Origin: Membranipora membranacea
Lineage: Eukaryota; Bryozoa; Gymnolaemata; Cheilostomatida; Membraniporidae
Assembly: GCA_914767715.1 (NCBI GenBank)
Contig: OU612068.1
Coordinates: 23,806,001-23,870,000 of the forward strand
Length of the DNA: 64,000 bases
Direction: 5' to 3'
Positions 37,096 to 63,195 of the stretch are shown here, piece by piece; position 1 is the first letter of the stretch; each line of letters starts with the position of its first letter. The notes under the pieces were generated by a model that did not search any database, had not been told where the DNA came from, and saw nothing but the letters and a program-made list of their open reading frames with translations. The position numbers and the translations under genes were made by a program.

Positions 37096-40000
37096 TCAGA
37101 CTAATAGTACTGCGTTTATACAGCCGTCATTTTCTGGATTGTTTGTTACTTGTGCGTATTTTCCCCACACCACTTTACCTCCCTGTGTCACCAGACCAAG
37201 CTCGCTGATATTCACCTGTAAATAAAAGAGCATATATATATCATCATTTCACATTTCAATTCGCATTCTGTTAGTCAGCTTATGTTTCTTTAAAGATGGG
37301 GGGATGTGGCTGCGTTCAGTCTGGAAGGAGAAATCATCTCCAATTTCAATCATCTTGAAAAGTGAGAATAAGGCACAGAATGATTTGCTCTTGCACTCTG
37401 CCACAGCTTGCTTATTCAGCAAAGAGCCAAGAAGTTGCTGAGAGCTAATAATTAAAACTTGTTGCCGAGCTGTTGAGCTCTACCACAACACATGAGGTTG
37501 TAAAGGTGACATGTTGGGACCTAGATCAAATTTATGAGCCCTCGCTTTATATGTAATGTTGAAATGCCAGGGAATGATTATCATGAAAAAAGTGACTACT
37601 GACGAATCATGCTTGATAACTAAGACAAAGAGAGTTGCCCGCTTGTGATGCCGAAGGAGGCAACTCTAAGTGAAATGTGAATATGAAATTTTAATATTGA
37701 GAGAACACAACTCCGAGTAGTGAATAGCGGGCTTTCTAATTAACTCCATCGACCTTTTCTTTTTTGGGGATGGTGAGATGGCGCAATCGGTTAGCACGCT
37801 TGCTATTCACTGCCAGGCGATTAGTGCCGCAGGAGTTGTGGGTTCGAGCCCCACTGGGGGAGCTTTCATTGTTGATTGTTCCAGCCCCCAGCACCCTCGG
37901 GTGTATACCTCTCCTACACAGTAGGTGGGCTACCTGATCTAGGATCTTCCCATGAAAAGTTATGTACATGGGGTAATTACACAAAGGTACCTAGATACAA
38001 AAGTATTACTGTACAGACCTCTATTACTCCCATGATGTCATATCACTGTTTCGTTTGATAGACAGTGCTAAGCTTGGAAGTTGACAAATAGAAGTAGCAA
38101 TGCGTGTTTCATTTTTCGTAAATTTGAGGATGACCTTTACGTGATGCTGGCAGTACTTTGTATATTGCGTTGCATCGTTTTGCATCATAGTTATTATAAT
38201 CAATTTGGTAAAAGCCTACTCATATTACCCATATGAAGTAGCCTTGTTCGCGCAGCCATGGGTTTTGGTTTTTTTTTTGTTCCAAAAAACCAAAACCCGT
38301 GGCCGCGTGAACAAGGCTATATATTAAGTCTAATACCTAACATACTGAAAAAGTGCAGCATGTCATCACATGATAGCAACGTTGTACTCTGGACTCTTCA
38401 TTGAATATGAGATGATAATATATGCACAGTTACACTCACTCTACTACACGGTTGAGTTAAGATAACACAGTGGGGAGATATTTTTTTGTAATCACCAGAG
38501 TCAAAAGTACACAGTAACCACAAGTAAACATTGCCTGCAGACACTAGCTTGCAAGTTGTGGGTGACGATGAAACACAAAGCTACATGAGACTCTAGCTGA
38601 AGAACACACCATACGACAAACTGCTGCAATACACCAGTCAATCATCAGATACAGTACTGTCAATTCAACAGCTGACAATTGCGGGACTTAGCGTATTTTT
38701 CGCATGACGAAAGTCATTCGAACTGTGCAAGGAAGTGTCTGAGGGATGGATGCCGCACAAGTGAAGAGATTGATTGATGAGCTGCTGACCTGTAACATTT
38801 GTGAGAATATAGGTTTTCGTAAAGGAACTGCCTTATTACTGCTACCACACTGCCAGCACTACATATGTGAGACATGCATGGAGACAATGCACCGGCGTGC
38901 AGAAGCTGATAATCAACATAATATCGAATGTCCGTTCTGTCGTGTGCCATTTGTGAGGGAGGATACGCAAAGTATTGCTCACTTTCGTTACGCAGAGAGT
39001 CTTGCTGAGAAAGTGCTCACCAATGGCTTCAAACCAAACAAAAACAGACCAGCAAAACCCAGAACAAGCCCCCTTGTAGTAGTATCACTGCGAGAATTTG
39101 ACATGTCACAACATCAAGTCATCAGCTTCATGCAGATAGGATTGTTTGGAACAGTATACACTTCAGCAGGTGCTCTGTCACATGACTTCAGTAACACAGG
39201 TGTGTACAGGATACATACATTAGACTATGATGTAGGCCGCATCGGTGACACCGACTGTAGATATGATGGGCTTGCCTTCTGTGATAACAAGCTGTTTGCG
39301 ATAAATTATACAGAATGGAGAGTTGAGATATATGATGAGTATGATAAGTCATGGCCTGAACCTTGGTGGCAGTTTGAGCTTGGCGGTCAACCAACATCTG
39401 ACAGCAACCTAGAAATTCCTCTCATGGCTTATGAAGACTCAGACGGACTGCATGTTGTTTGTAACAACATGTGCTATGACATAGCACTGGAATCTAACAC
39501 GACAAGCGTAAACAGGCGCACAGAGCATTTTACTAAAACTGTTGATCCGATCATACCAGTATTTGCTAACGACGATGTTAAGATGTATGTGCATGGCAGC
39601 ATTCTAAAACAGTTTGATGATGCAAACCGAAGAATCGCCAAAAACATAACATTGATCAACTGGACAAGCGAACTGGACTGAACGAGAAAACAATACTGTA
39701 TACAATTCAGGATTCTCATGGCGTGTATTTACAGGATACGAGCCTAAATCCTAATCGGATATATGGCGGTGACTTGTATTCAACAAATGCAACAAAAGTG
39801 GCCTTACTTAAAATGGATGCTATTCCGTTAAAAGTAACAGCCTCTGAGGATGGTTACATAGCTGTGCTGTCAGCCAACGATGACGGCAGACTGCTTCATA
39901 TTTACACATATCAGATGAAATTTATTGAAAGGCAAGAGCTAGAAGTAACCAGCTATAATAAGTCTCTTGAATGGTGGGCGGCCATTTTCTTTCTTATTCT

Positions 40001-43000
40001 CATTTTGATATTCACTGCAGTGGCATTAGTTTTGCTTATTTTGCTCACGGTATACGCGATAACAGTAGTATGGGCATGGCTGCCAAACAAACTCACATTT
40101 CACATCAGCTGCAACAAGGACATTGAACTTATCCTTGGCTTGTTTTTGGCATTTTGTGCCATGCCAAGAGACACTGAGCCAAAAAGACGAGCAAACCCAC
40201 GGCTAAGAAATAGAAGGCATTGACTAACTTAATATCTTTGATAGCTGAAACACGAGAAATATAGCGTAGTTTCAAAATATATTGACAACAACGAGCTCGT
40301 CTCAATAAAAACATTGAGGAAGCCATCACAGAGGTAACTCCAATTAAATCTGTAGTATTCACTGTCATACTGCCCACTTGCTGAAACTCACTAACTCTAC
40401 AAATTCCTATTTTATTTAACCTTTCAATTTCCAACCTTCAAAATATACACCACTTCTTGTCATTTCTCGCTAGAAAACAATAGCTATGGGTGTTCTGGGT
40501 TTCAAAAGTAGTTATATCACCTCGATTTAGCTGTGAAACCTGATAGATTTTGGACCAGTACACAGAAAATTCTAAAATGATGATAGTTCAATTTAAAAAA
40601 CCTTACCTCGATGACTGTGCCCTTAGTGATGACACCTAGACCTGTGTACATAGGAGAGCTGGGGTTTTTCTTAACTCCGATAATAGGCAGACAGAAAGTA
40701 GCCTTGAGCTCAGGATGTGTCACATGTGCCTTCTTAAATCTCAAAGCCTGAATGATACAAAACAAGAATTAGTATGTGCTTACCATTTTACTACCTACAT
40801 TGAATATTCTAACAACCAACCAGCTGACAGGATAAAATAAAGCAATAAGGTTTGTCTGGTCTTGTCTGGTGGAGAAAACAGTGGATTGAGACAATACTCC
40901 CCAACAGAACAGGTGCTTGACAATCATTATGCGTAGCTTGGCTTTTTACAGATGATACATATTGTGAAACTGCCATTAGAATTGGTAGCTCACCAGGTCT
41001 CAAGGCAGATAGACTAGGCCATTGCTCAACAATACAAGGTCTCACTTGTTATAACATTAACTTACCATGGGTCTGATAAATCTCTCATATTTGGGAGGTT
41101 TTCTTGTGAATCCATCTCCTACATAGCAGACTTTAGTTACCATTCTCTTCCAGCACTTCCTCCTTGTTTTACCAGATTTAATGACTTTAAATACCTCAGC
41201 CTCACTCACTCCTTTTACTTTTGGTAGAGGCACATCCCATTTACCCTGTAATATAGAAGGGGACATTAAAAGTAATTTTGTTGGCAATATGCATTTATAA
41301 ATACTCAAATTATGACATATGACATAATATATTCAATTGTCCCTACTTGATCGTAACAGGGACAGAAAACTCCTAGATTCTACATAACTGCTATTTAAAA
41401 TTATAGATGATAGTGCAATTTCCATCCATATTACACAACATAAAATAGAATATTGGGCAATCAATTTTCTTACTAAATGTCATGAGACTTTGTTATCAAT
41501 CGGAGTGTCTGTAAGCACCTGATTTGACCTGGACATTTTACAGAGGAGTCGGTCACTGGCTAGATGGGAGCAATGCTATCAAATCACCCAAAATCAGAAG
41601 TGTGAAATACTGGTAGCCATAATCATAAAGAGTTAACATAGTTTCCTACATTCAGTCCAATATATATATAGACAAGAGTTTGTTCTTAATCAGCAAAACT
41701 TCTTTATGACAGTTAGCATGCAACCTACCGCTTTTTCCTTTCTCTTTTGTTTAATCATATTAGACAAGACTTTAGCCCGAGTTTGTGTTTCTCTGTCGAG
41801 CAGATATGCAGGGACAGCTCCCTCTGGCACGTTGTCCTCAGATTTAGCCTTTGTGTTGCGCTCCTCGTGCATCTTCAGTGTTTTCTTCATCTGTACCTTC
41901 TCTGAGTACCTCTGTTTGTGGTACATCTTAGCTCTGTTATTATATGAGCAGAGATATAGTAACATGATGATATCCTACTAGTAACACCCAGGTACCATTC
42001 AGTTTGAGTAACTCATGCTCATGATGTGTATCGTGGTCTCTGCTACACAACTTATTAAGAAACTTGGCAATGGATTCAGCTTATGAAAGCTAGTGTTAGC
42101 CCGACACATAATTTAGTTTCTATATCACCACGAAATAATTTCTAGGTTCAACACTCTAAACCTTTGATCAATCTTTAAACTGGGCGAGAACTTTTTAAAG
42201 GCTTAGGCATAGACAAAACACTATGGGCTTAGGTTTCAAGTTACCGATATCCTAGTTCCTAGTGTGCAGGATGGTCACGTCAACTAGTACTCAATGCAGC
42301 ATGATTACGCTTTGGGATATCTTACATACGTTGAGCTTGATAAATACCGTGTGTTTCCAGAAACAGGAGAGGTATAGACATCTAGAAAGTGGCACCATAA
42401 CTCAAGTGTGCAATTTGCATTTTGACGAAATTAAAAAGCACTGGCAATCAGCATGCGTTGATTCAGCTCAGCACCTATAGGGGTCTGAGAGATTCTTGCC
42501 AGGTTATGTGAATGGATCACAACATAATAAACTATATGAATGTACTCACTTGAGACCTCGTAACTTTTTGGCTTTATCTGAGCGAGCGTGGGCCTCTCTG
42601 CCTTCTTTCTTTCGTCTGTGAATATAAAAAAGTATTAGGTAGATGAATCATGGATATTAAAGTTTATGACCATACTTTAACAACATATGACTGTGAAATA
42701 TAAATAAATCCCAGATGGAAATACACTATATCTTTCAAAACTCCTCAAGGATTGAAGAAGATAATATATGCCAAAGTTACTATGACCCCGTGTAGAACAT
42801 TGTGGCACCAACAGGTTTTCCTAAAGCACTTGTTTTTTGGCACCAGGTACATAATGTAGATTAGAAAACTATATATATTTTGTGTGTATAACTCACTTTC
42901 TCTCCTCATGATTGAGTCTGCGTCCATGCCTTTTAGTGTGTAGTTCAATATGTTCATTCTGTGGCTAAAATGAGAAGAAAAAAGTTGTCAGAACCCATGA

Positions 43001-44128
43001 ACCAATGAGTAATCAGCATTGAACAAATATATATTGTTGTCGCTTGACTGAATAATAAGACAACAACCGCATATTCGATTAACTGCCAATACATATACGG
43101 GATCAGTTCAGTGAGCATCAACCATCGGAAATATTTGTTGTTCATACAAATAAATTTTGCTACCAACTCGGAATGCTGGCCTGTTGTGTTACAAATGTGT
43201 CCGGTAAACGACCATCGGCCGGCCGAACATGTCTGTAGTTTGACTATCAGCTTATGATAAAACCCCTTCGGTATCCGGATAGGTTTTTGACAACAAACTC
43301 AACTTAAAAAAAACCCAGAGTTTTTGCTAGCCTCTCTTGTCAAGAAAAACAAGACAGACTAGGTATTTGCATTCATCCGGATAGGTTTCCTGCCCTGATA
43401 ATGCCTGTCTCAAACCAAATCAAACTGGCGGTTGCCGAACAGGCTGCCGGATGGGTTCTTGTCGGAGCAGCCTTCCACTGCTATGTGATTTATTACCTTA
43501 GTATATATATATTTCTGCTTCTTTAAACAACTGTTCTGATCTGGAAGATGATGATGTAAACTGTGATGCCACTGAGTCACTGTTCTTATGGGCCAATCAC
43601 GTAAGTAATGAAGCGATAGTAAAGAAGATCTTTGAGGTGAGCCCAGCCCAGCCCCAACCCAAGGCCCATCATTTGTCGAATTTTTCACCACTGTTCTCTA
43701 CTACTGTGGTGATTCATCATCTTAAGAATTTATGCATACGTCACATACTCATCCATGATGAAGATTAGGCCTACTACTACTGTGACCAATGAACTAGTTC
43801 GTTGAAGTTGCTATTAGTATTACTAGCTAAGGTGGGAGAGAGACTAGAGAAAGAGAGGGGACAGCTCTCTTTCTCTTGTCTCTCTCCCCCACCCTAGTTG
43901 TAAGTTACTAAATGAATTATACATACTCTCTGATAACATACATACACTCACAATTAACTAATCATCATCATCATAAGTAAGATGATTAGTTATTAGTACA
44001 TAATAATAATAAAAAAATCAAGGAGTTTGATCAGCTCCTTGATTGATGAATAAAGCTATTCAATTGTTTGAAGATGGTTCTATATGCTTAAGTAAGAATA
44101 TAAGGAATGCACAGTTTCAACTTACCAT
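37096..44128 (-). CDS. NSA2: Ribosome biogenesis protein NSA2 homolog
   Basis: Exons in transcript order: 44128-44126 (ATG only), 42964-42897, 42615-42550, 41933-41729, 41245-41066, 40747-40607, 37215-37096; 260 residues, the same length as human NSA2 (TINP1), all GT-AG and in phase. Signature stretches are almost unchanged from the family: [71 protein letters not shown] and the C-terminus [15 protein letters not shown]2 acts in the nucleolus in maturation of pre-60S particles (27S rRNA processing). The basic N-terminal half is diverged ([16 protein letters not shown]). The last intron, 37216-40606, holds a SINE-like unit, a small hairpin and a complete RING gene on the other strand. Confidence 0.97.
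37766..37995 (+). mobile_element. tRNA-derived SINE-like element
   Basis: The head has a Pol III A box TGGCGCAATCGG (37779-37790) and a B box GGTTCGAGCCC (37841-37851), 50 bp apart as in tRNA genes, followed by a non-tRNA body. The 3' border is approximate; no clear poly(A) or target repeat was found. Lies in the last NSA2 intron. Confidence 0.65.
38239..38319. mobile_element. TAGCCTTG micro-foldback, member 1
   Basis: 81-bp hairpin: TAGCCTTGTTCGCGCAGCC at the left, its imperfect complement ending AACAAGGCTA at the right, T-run loop. Same termini as 50205-50272 and 63141-63195. Confidence 0.7.
38746..40223 (+). CDS. Membrane RING-finger protein, copy 2 (frameshifted)
   Basis: Paralogue of 33949-35475 on the same strand, nested in the opposite-strand NSA2 intron. 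ATG at 38746 opens [23 protein letters not shown] ligands at residues 16, 19, 36, 38, 41, 44, 62, 65 with identical spacing to copy 1. The middle region aligns with copy 1 (FTSAGALSLEF against [19 protein letters not shown] in both). The frame stops at 39681, and homology resumes one frame over ([16 protein letters not shown], matching AKTVLYTVKNSPAVY of copy 1) until a stop at 40223. The pattern fits loss of one base near 39678. A strong transmembrane segment follows ([20 protein letters not shown]). AATAAA at 40314. Either a recent pseudogene, a sequencing error, or programmed frameshifting; the intact downstream part argues that decay, if any, is recent. Confidence 0.7.
40314..40319 (+). 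promoter_or_regulatory. Polyadenylation signal of RING gene 2
   Basis: AATAAA 91 nt after the stop codon, still inside the NSA2 intron, supporting a self-contained nested gene. Confidence 0.5.
44018..44045. repeat. Short perfect hairpin
   Basis: AATCAAGGAG and its complement CTCCTTGATT around a short loop, about 80 bp beyond the 3' side of the NSA2 start exon, in its first intron. Could be a structural curiosity; no function inferred. Confidence 0.5.
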
Positions 44129-44464
44129 TTTGCTGTTTCAATTAAGTTCCTCAGTGTAAAAGTGTAGGAGTTATGTAACAAATACAGGCAAAGGAATATT
44201 TTATAATATATTGTTAGTAAAAACAAAAACACGTTTGGCCAATGATCACCACTCATTATGATCAATATGACAATAATCAACATGACAAGATTTTGTTTGA
44301 TCTCAATGAAAATCAAAATAGTTGACTCACAAGAATGTGTGAGTTCTAAAGCATAATTCTTTGAGGACCCCTTGATAACGCCCACACAATGCCTCAAATA
44401 ACTATAGGCGCTCATGCCATTATATTGCGGTTTTTCTCTTGGAAACATGTAGACTGGATTTGTA

Positions 44465-44725
44465 ATTGCATAAGCGTGGAGTATTTGTAGGAATACCTGG
44501 ACCAAAACCTCATTTGGTAAGTGTGCACACAAACATAGGCTTTATAAGCTTGAGGTACTCAATTCTTTAAGTGGATATGTAAGTAAAAAAATCCACTGAA
44601 CTAATGAGGCCTTTATAGTTATGTAACTTATTTAGTTATGTTTGTTTTCATAAATAACACTCACCTCAGGTTTCTGCCCCGGACAATATCTTTGCTTATC
44701 TTTGAAGACTTCGTACACTCAGGAA
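44465..44725 (-). other. Candidate exon pair with F-box-like peptide
   Basis: Two minus-strand open stretches upstream of NSA2. The first, 44725-44665, has acceptor TTTTAG and donor GTGAGT and encodes PECTKSSKISKDIVRGRNL. The second starts at 44539 after ATAAAG in the matching phase and encodes AHLPNEVLVQVFLQIL, which resembles an F-box core (LP.E.L..IF..L). No downstream exon was found. Weak: could be chance or a relic. Confidence 0.2.
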
Positions 44726-44829
44726 CTAAAAGTTAAAGGAGTGCCTCATGATTAACAGTGTGTTTAATGGTTAACGGGGGTTACAGCTGTATGCTGTCTA
44801 GTGTTGTCAGTCATCACTTTATTTCCAGC

Positions 44830-45070
44830 TAGACGCTGTCTTTGGATTTAACTTGTGGTACCCTTGGTGTCCCTGATTGTCCTCGGAAGGAAACTTCCGT
44901 AGTAGACTTTTGTAGATGCATATACAGAGTTGAGTTTGCCTCTGGTGGCAGATCTTGTTTTCATTGTCATGTTCTGTTTGTCGTTTGATACTTCATCATA
45001 TGCGAGAGCTAGTGAGCTGTGTTGCTCCTCTTCTTGAAGGATCTTCATCAGAAGGGTTAGCCAGTGATTT
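44830..45070 (-). mobile_element. LINE 3' fragment, small copy
   Basis: The minus strand encodes ALAYDEVSNDKQNM and VYYGSFLPRTIRDTK, which match the C-terminal end of the reverse transcriptase ORF at 45477-46424 (LTSAYDELINDKPAI, VYYNSFLPKTVRETK). Strongly 5'-truncated; no RT core. Confidence 0.7.
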
Positions 45071-45476
45071 CTTCTCCTGTTCTGTTTATGGAATATGAAA
45101 ATCTAAGGACAATCAGAGGACAATAGTACTGATGCCCTACTGGATGGGTACATGTACCCACTCTGAACCCAAATGCCCTACCCATGGGATGGTATTCTGG
45201 AACAATGTCCAAACCCTATCTATGTATGTAGTTATGTTCAAAAACTGAGGCACGCCCCTCACGCCCCTAGGCGGTCTAGCGTGATGTCGTCTTTGATGTA
45301 AGTTGATGTAAGTATGTCAGCTTCTTTTCTTTCTTCCTCTTACCTCTTCTTCTATAGCACGTACTAGAACATAGCGTAAGCGGTACGCCTAATTAATTTC
45401 AATCCTTATCCAGCATGTGATTCAAATCTGTCGCCTTGCGACTATTTTGCATAGCATTAATATAAGTTTGAGGTCA

Positions 45477-46430
45477 TCACTGTGACCCCAGCTTTGCTTT
45501 GGTTTCACGAACTGTCTTTGGTAAGAAACTGTTATAGTACACTGATTTGTTAGCATATATCGTGGGGGGATCTCCCAGAGTCACTGCCCTGGTAACTGCA
45601 ACATTAATAGCGGGTTTATCGTTTATAAGTTCATCGTAAGCAGATGTGAGCGATTCGTTGTTTTCCTCATGGGACAGCAGGCGAAGTAACAGAGCATGTC
45701 TTATTTTTGTTCGCCTATCAGCTAGGGTTTCTAATTCTAGTTTTTCACGAGCCTCTGTCACACTATCCCTCCCTTTGAGGGTAGATATGAATCTTATGGC
45801 TTTGTGTTGCACCCTCTCAATGTCATTTATTAGATAATCTAGTGTCGTATCCCAGACAGAAGCTGCATACTCAACATGAGGTCTACATAGGCTGGTGTAG
45901 GCAAGGAGACGAGCGGATGCAGGGGCATCACGTAGTGCGCGTTTGATCATGTCCAACTGTTTTTCAGCATTTCCAATCTTACTATGAATGTGATTGTTAA
46001 ATTTTAAATCCGACTGAAGAATGAAGTGTAGGTAGCGAGTCTCCCGCACAGTCTCTAGGGTTGTCCCGTCTAGCACATAGTTGGTATCAGGGGAAGTCGG
46101 AGTCTGATTGAAGGGAAGAACTGAACATTTGTCAACGTTGAAGGACATGCACCACACATTTGCCCATTGCTGAAGTGCATACACATTGTTTCGAAATCTC
46201 AATTTGTCTTGAGCATTGTTGACCACCTGGTAGATGAGGGTGTCATCGGCAAACAGGCTAATGTCACAATCAACGTGGTCCGACAGATCATTAATGTAGG
46301 CTAGGAAGAGGGTGGGGCCTAGCACCGACCCCTGAGGAACCCCAGAAGTTACAGGCAGTTCATATGAAAGTTTCCCTTTAATCCTTACTTTCTGTTTGCG
46401 GTCCATTATTTTAATTCTGACCAAGGAGTT
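45477..46430 (-). mobile_element. LINE reverse transcriptase, 5'-truncated
   Basis: An intact 315-codon minus-strand frame with RT motifs SGVPQGSVLGPTLFLAYIND and FADDTLIYQ (catalytic FADD), a thumb and a C-terminal region with LCRPHVEYAASVWD and RVQHKAIRF. These are typical of Jockey/CR1-group non-LTR elements. The endonuclease and RT fingers are missing because the copy is truncated near 46430, as usual after incomplete target-primed reverse transcription. Reading frame is undamaged, so the insertion is probably young. Confidence 0.85.
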
Positions 46431-47346
46431 AAATACATGTCTTTAACTCCCTGTTCTGACCAAGGCGTCACTCCAAATCCATAGTCGCTTGTTCTCACTT
46501 ATGTAACTGACTTATCAATAACATATTTTAACTATATATTTATCATTTTGGTTTATTGTAATATGAACAGACACAGAAAAAGCTATTATTAGTCATACAA
46601 CTTTTAGTTGTATGACTCTTGTTTTATTATTATTAATATTGTGCATCAATAAAAACAATGATGTTCTATTTACCATTGTTTGATTGAAATGGTTAACAAT
46701 AAAGCGCAGGCCTTGATTTGTGTAGTTCGTGCATCTCCAGTGGTTGAGGCCAACTGGGGTACTCAACAACTGGATTCGCACCATCTAGTACTAAAGGCAG
46801 TGCTCAAGGAAGCATAGTGGAACAGACAGATCAAGCATGGACCCCTGGGGCTACATCATGTCCTTGAAATTTCCATAAAATCCGAAGACTTTTCTTCTAG
46901 TCATGTGTCAGACCAAAGATTTATGACTCCTTGGTCTCGCCATTTTGAGTGGTTTTAAGTCGAAGTAGGGACCTGAAACTCAAGAACAATGCCGATATGA
47001 ACATTTCCTACCGATACTGGTACGGCGTTGCTTCCGTCAGTATACTGTAGTAGCCACAAGTGTCAACAAATGTTGTCTATACCTGCCCTACCAATCAGAG
47101 CCTCCATAAGTTATTCATGACATCAAGGAGCAACTGCACCTGTTGCGCCTTGATTGTATCAAATGATCACAGATATATAGACCTACTACTCTATACAAAC
47201 CTGGACCAAATTCGGTTCTACAAAAAGCGCACAAGTTGTTTTTGTTGGAGTTGTCATTAACATGTTCTAAATAAAATAATTTACCATGTCACTATAACAT
47301 TAATCATACATAAATGGTTTACTCAAGTTTGAACTTTTGGTTACAG
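46431..47346. other. Intergenic, LINE to ABCC gene
   Basis: No coding region recognised. A short hairpin lies near 46595-46620 (CAACTTTTAGTTG and flanks). Confidence 0.4.
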
Positions 47347-47464
47347 AGTCCAGCCGATTGTAGAGGACAAGGGTAAATTGCTGGAGATTTATCAAAAGAC
47401 CGAACGTAATATCAAAAGGCTGTTTGCGTTTGGCCACATTGGCACATTGGATTTTAGTATCAAG
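47347..47464 (+). other. Possible 5' exon upstream of ABCC gene
   Basis: Flanked by GGTTACAG and a GTAATT donor. One frame is open (VQPIVEDKGKLLEIYQ and on), but its exit phase does not join the ATG exon at 47768, so it would be untranslated or belong to another gene. Confidence 0.25.
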
Positions 47465-47767
47465 GTAATTTTTGTGATGAAAGACTCTTTTCTAGCATAA
47501 ATCATCAACCTCCAACAAAACATCTTAGTCTACAATTCAGGGTAGCCTCACCCATTTGAATATCAACAAAAGTGTATGTTGATTTTGCAGTTGTTCATCA
47601 ACACTTATTAATTTACTGACATGTTGACATGCTTTGTGACAGCATAACTCTGATAGACAAACTTTTGCTGACAACTCTTATAACCATTTGGTGTAATGAA
47701 TAAACTTCAATCTTTCACAGATTCTACAAAACATTTCTGTTCAGCTGAGGAATTGAATCTTACCAGA

Positions 47768-63109
<15,342 letters not shown>

Positions 63110-63140
63110 GTGAGCTATACTGCTGACAGTGCTAACGGCT

Positions 63141-63195
63141 TAGCCTTGTCACCCGGCTACCCCCAAAGCAAAAAAGTAGTGGTGTGACAAGGCTA
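63141..63195. mobile_element. TAGCCTTG micro-foldback, member 3
   Basis: 55-bp hairpin, TAGCCTTGTCACCCGGCTAC at the left and GGTGTGACAAGGCTA at the right, 31 bp past the cassette B donor. Confidence 0.65.

Noticed and set aside
37766-37870. A functional tRNA gene
   Set aside because: A and B boxes are present but I could not fold a convincing acceptor stem and anticodon arm; the following body fits a SINE better.
44122-44532. A 136-codon minus-strand ORF over the NSA2 start
   Set aside because: Its C-terminal half is AT-driven hydrophobic sequence running through the NSA2 5' region out of frame; only the F-box-like start was kept as a weak candidate exon.
47347-47464. In-frame coding exon of the ABCC gene
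   Set aside because: Its exit phase does not match the exon containing the start ATG, so it is listed only as a possible untranslated exon.
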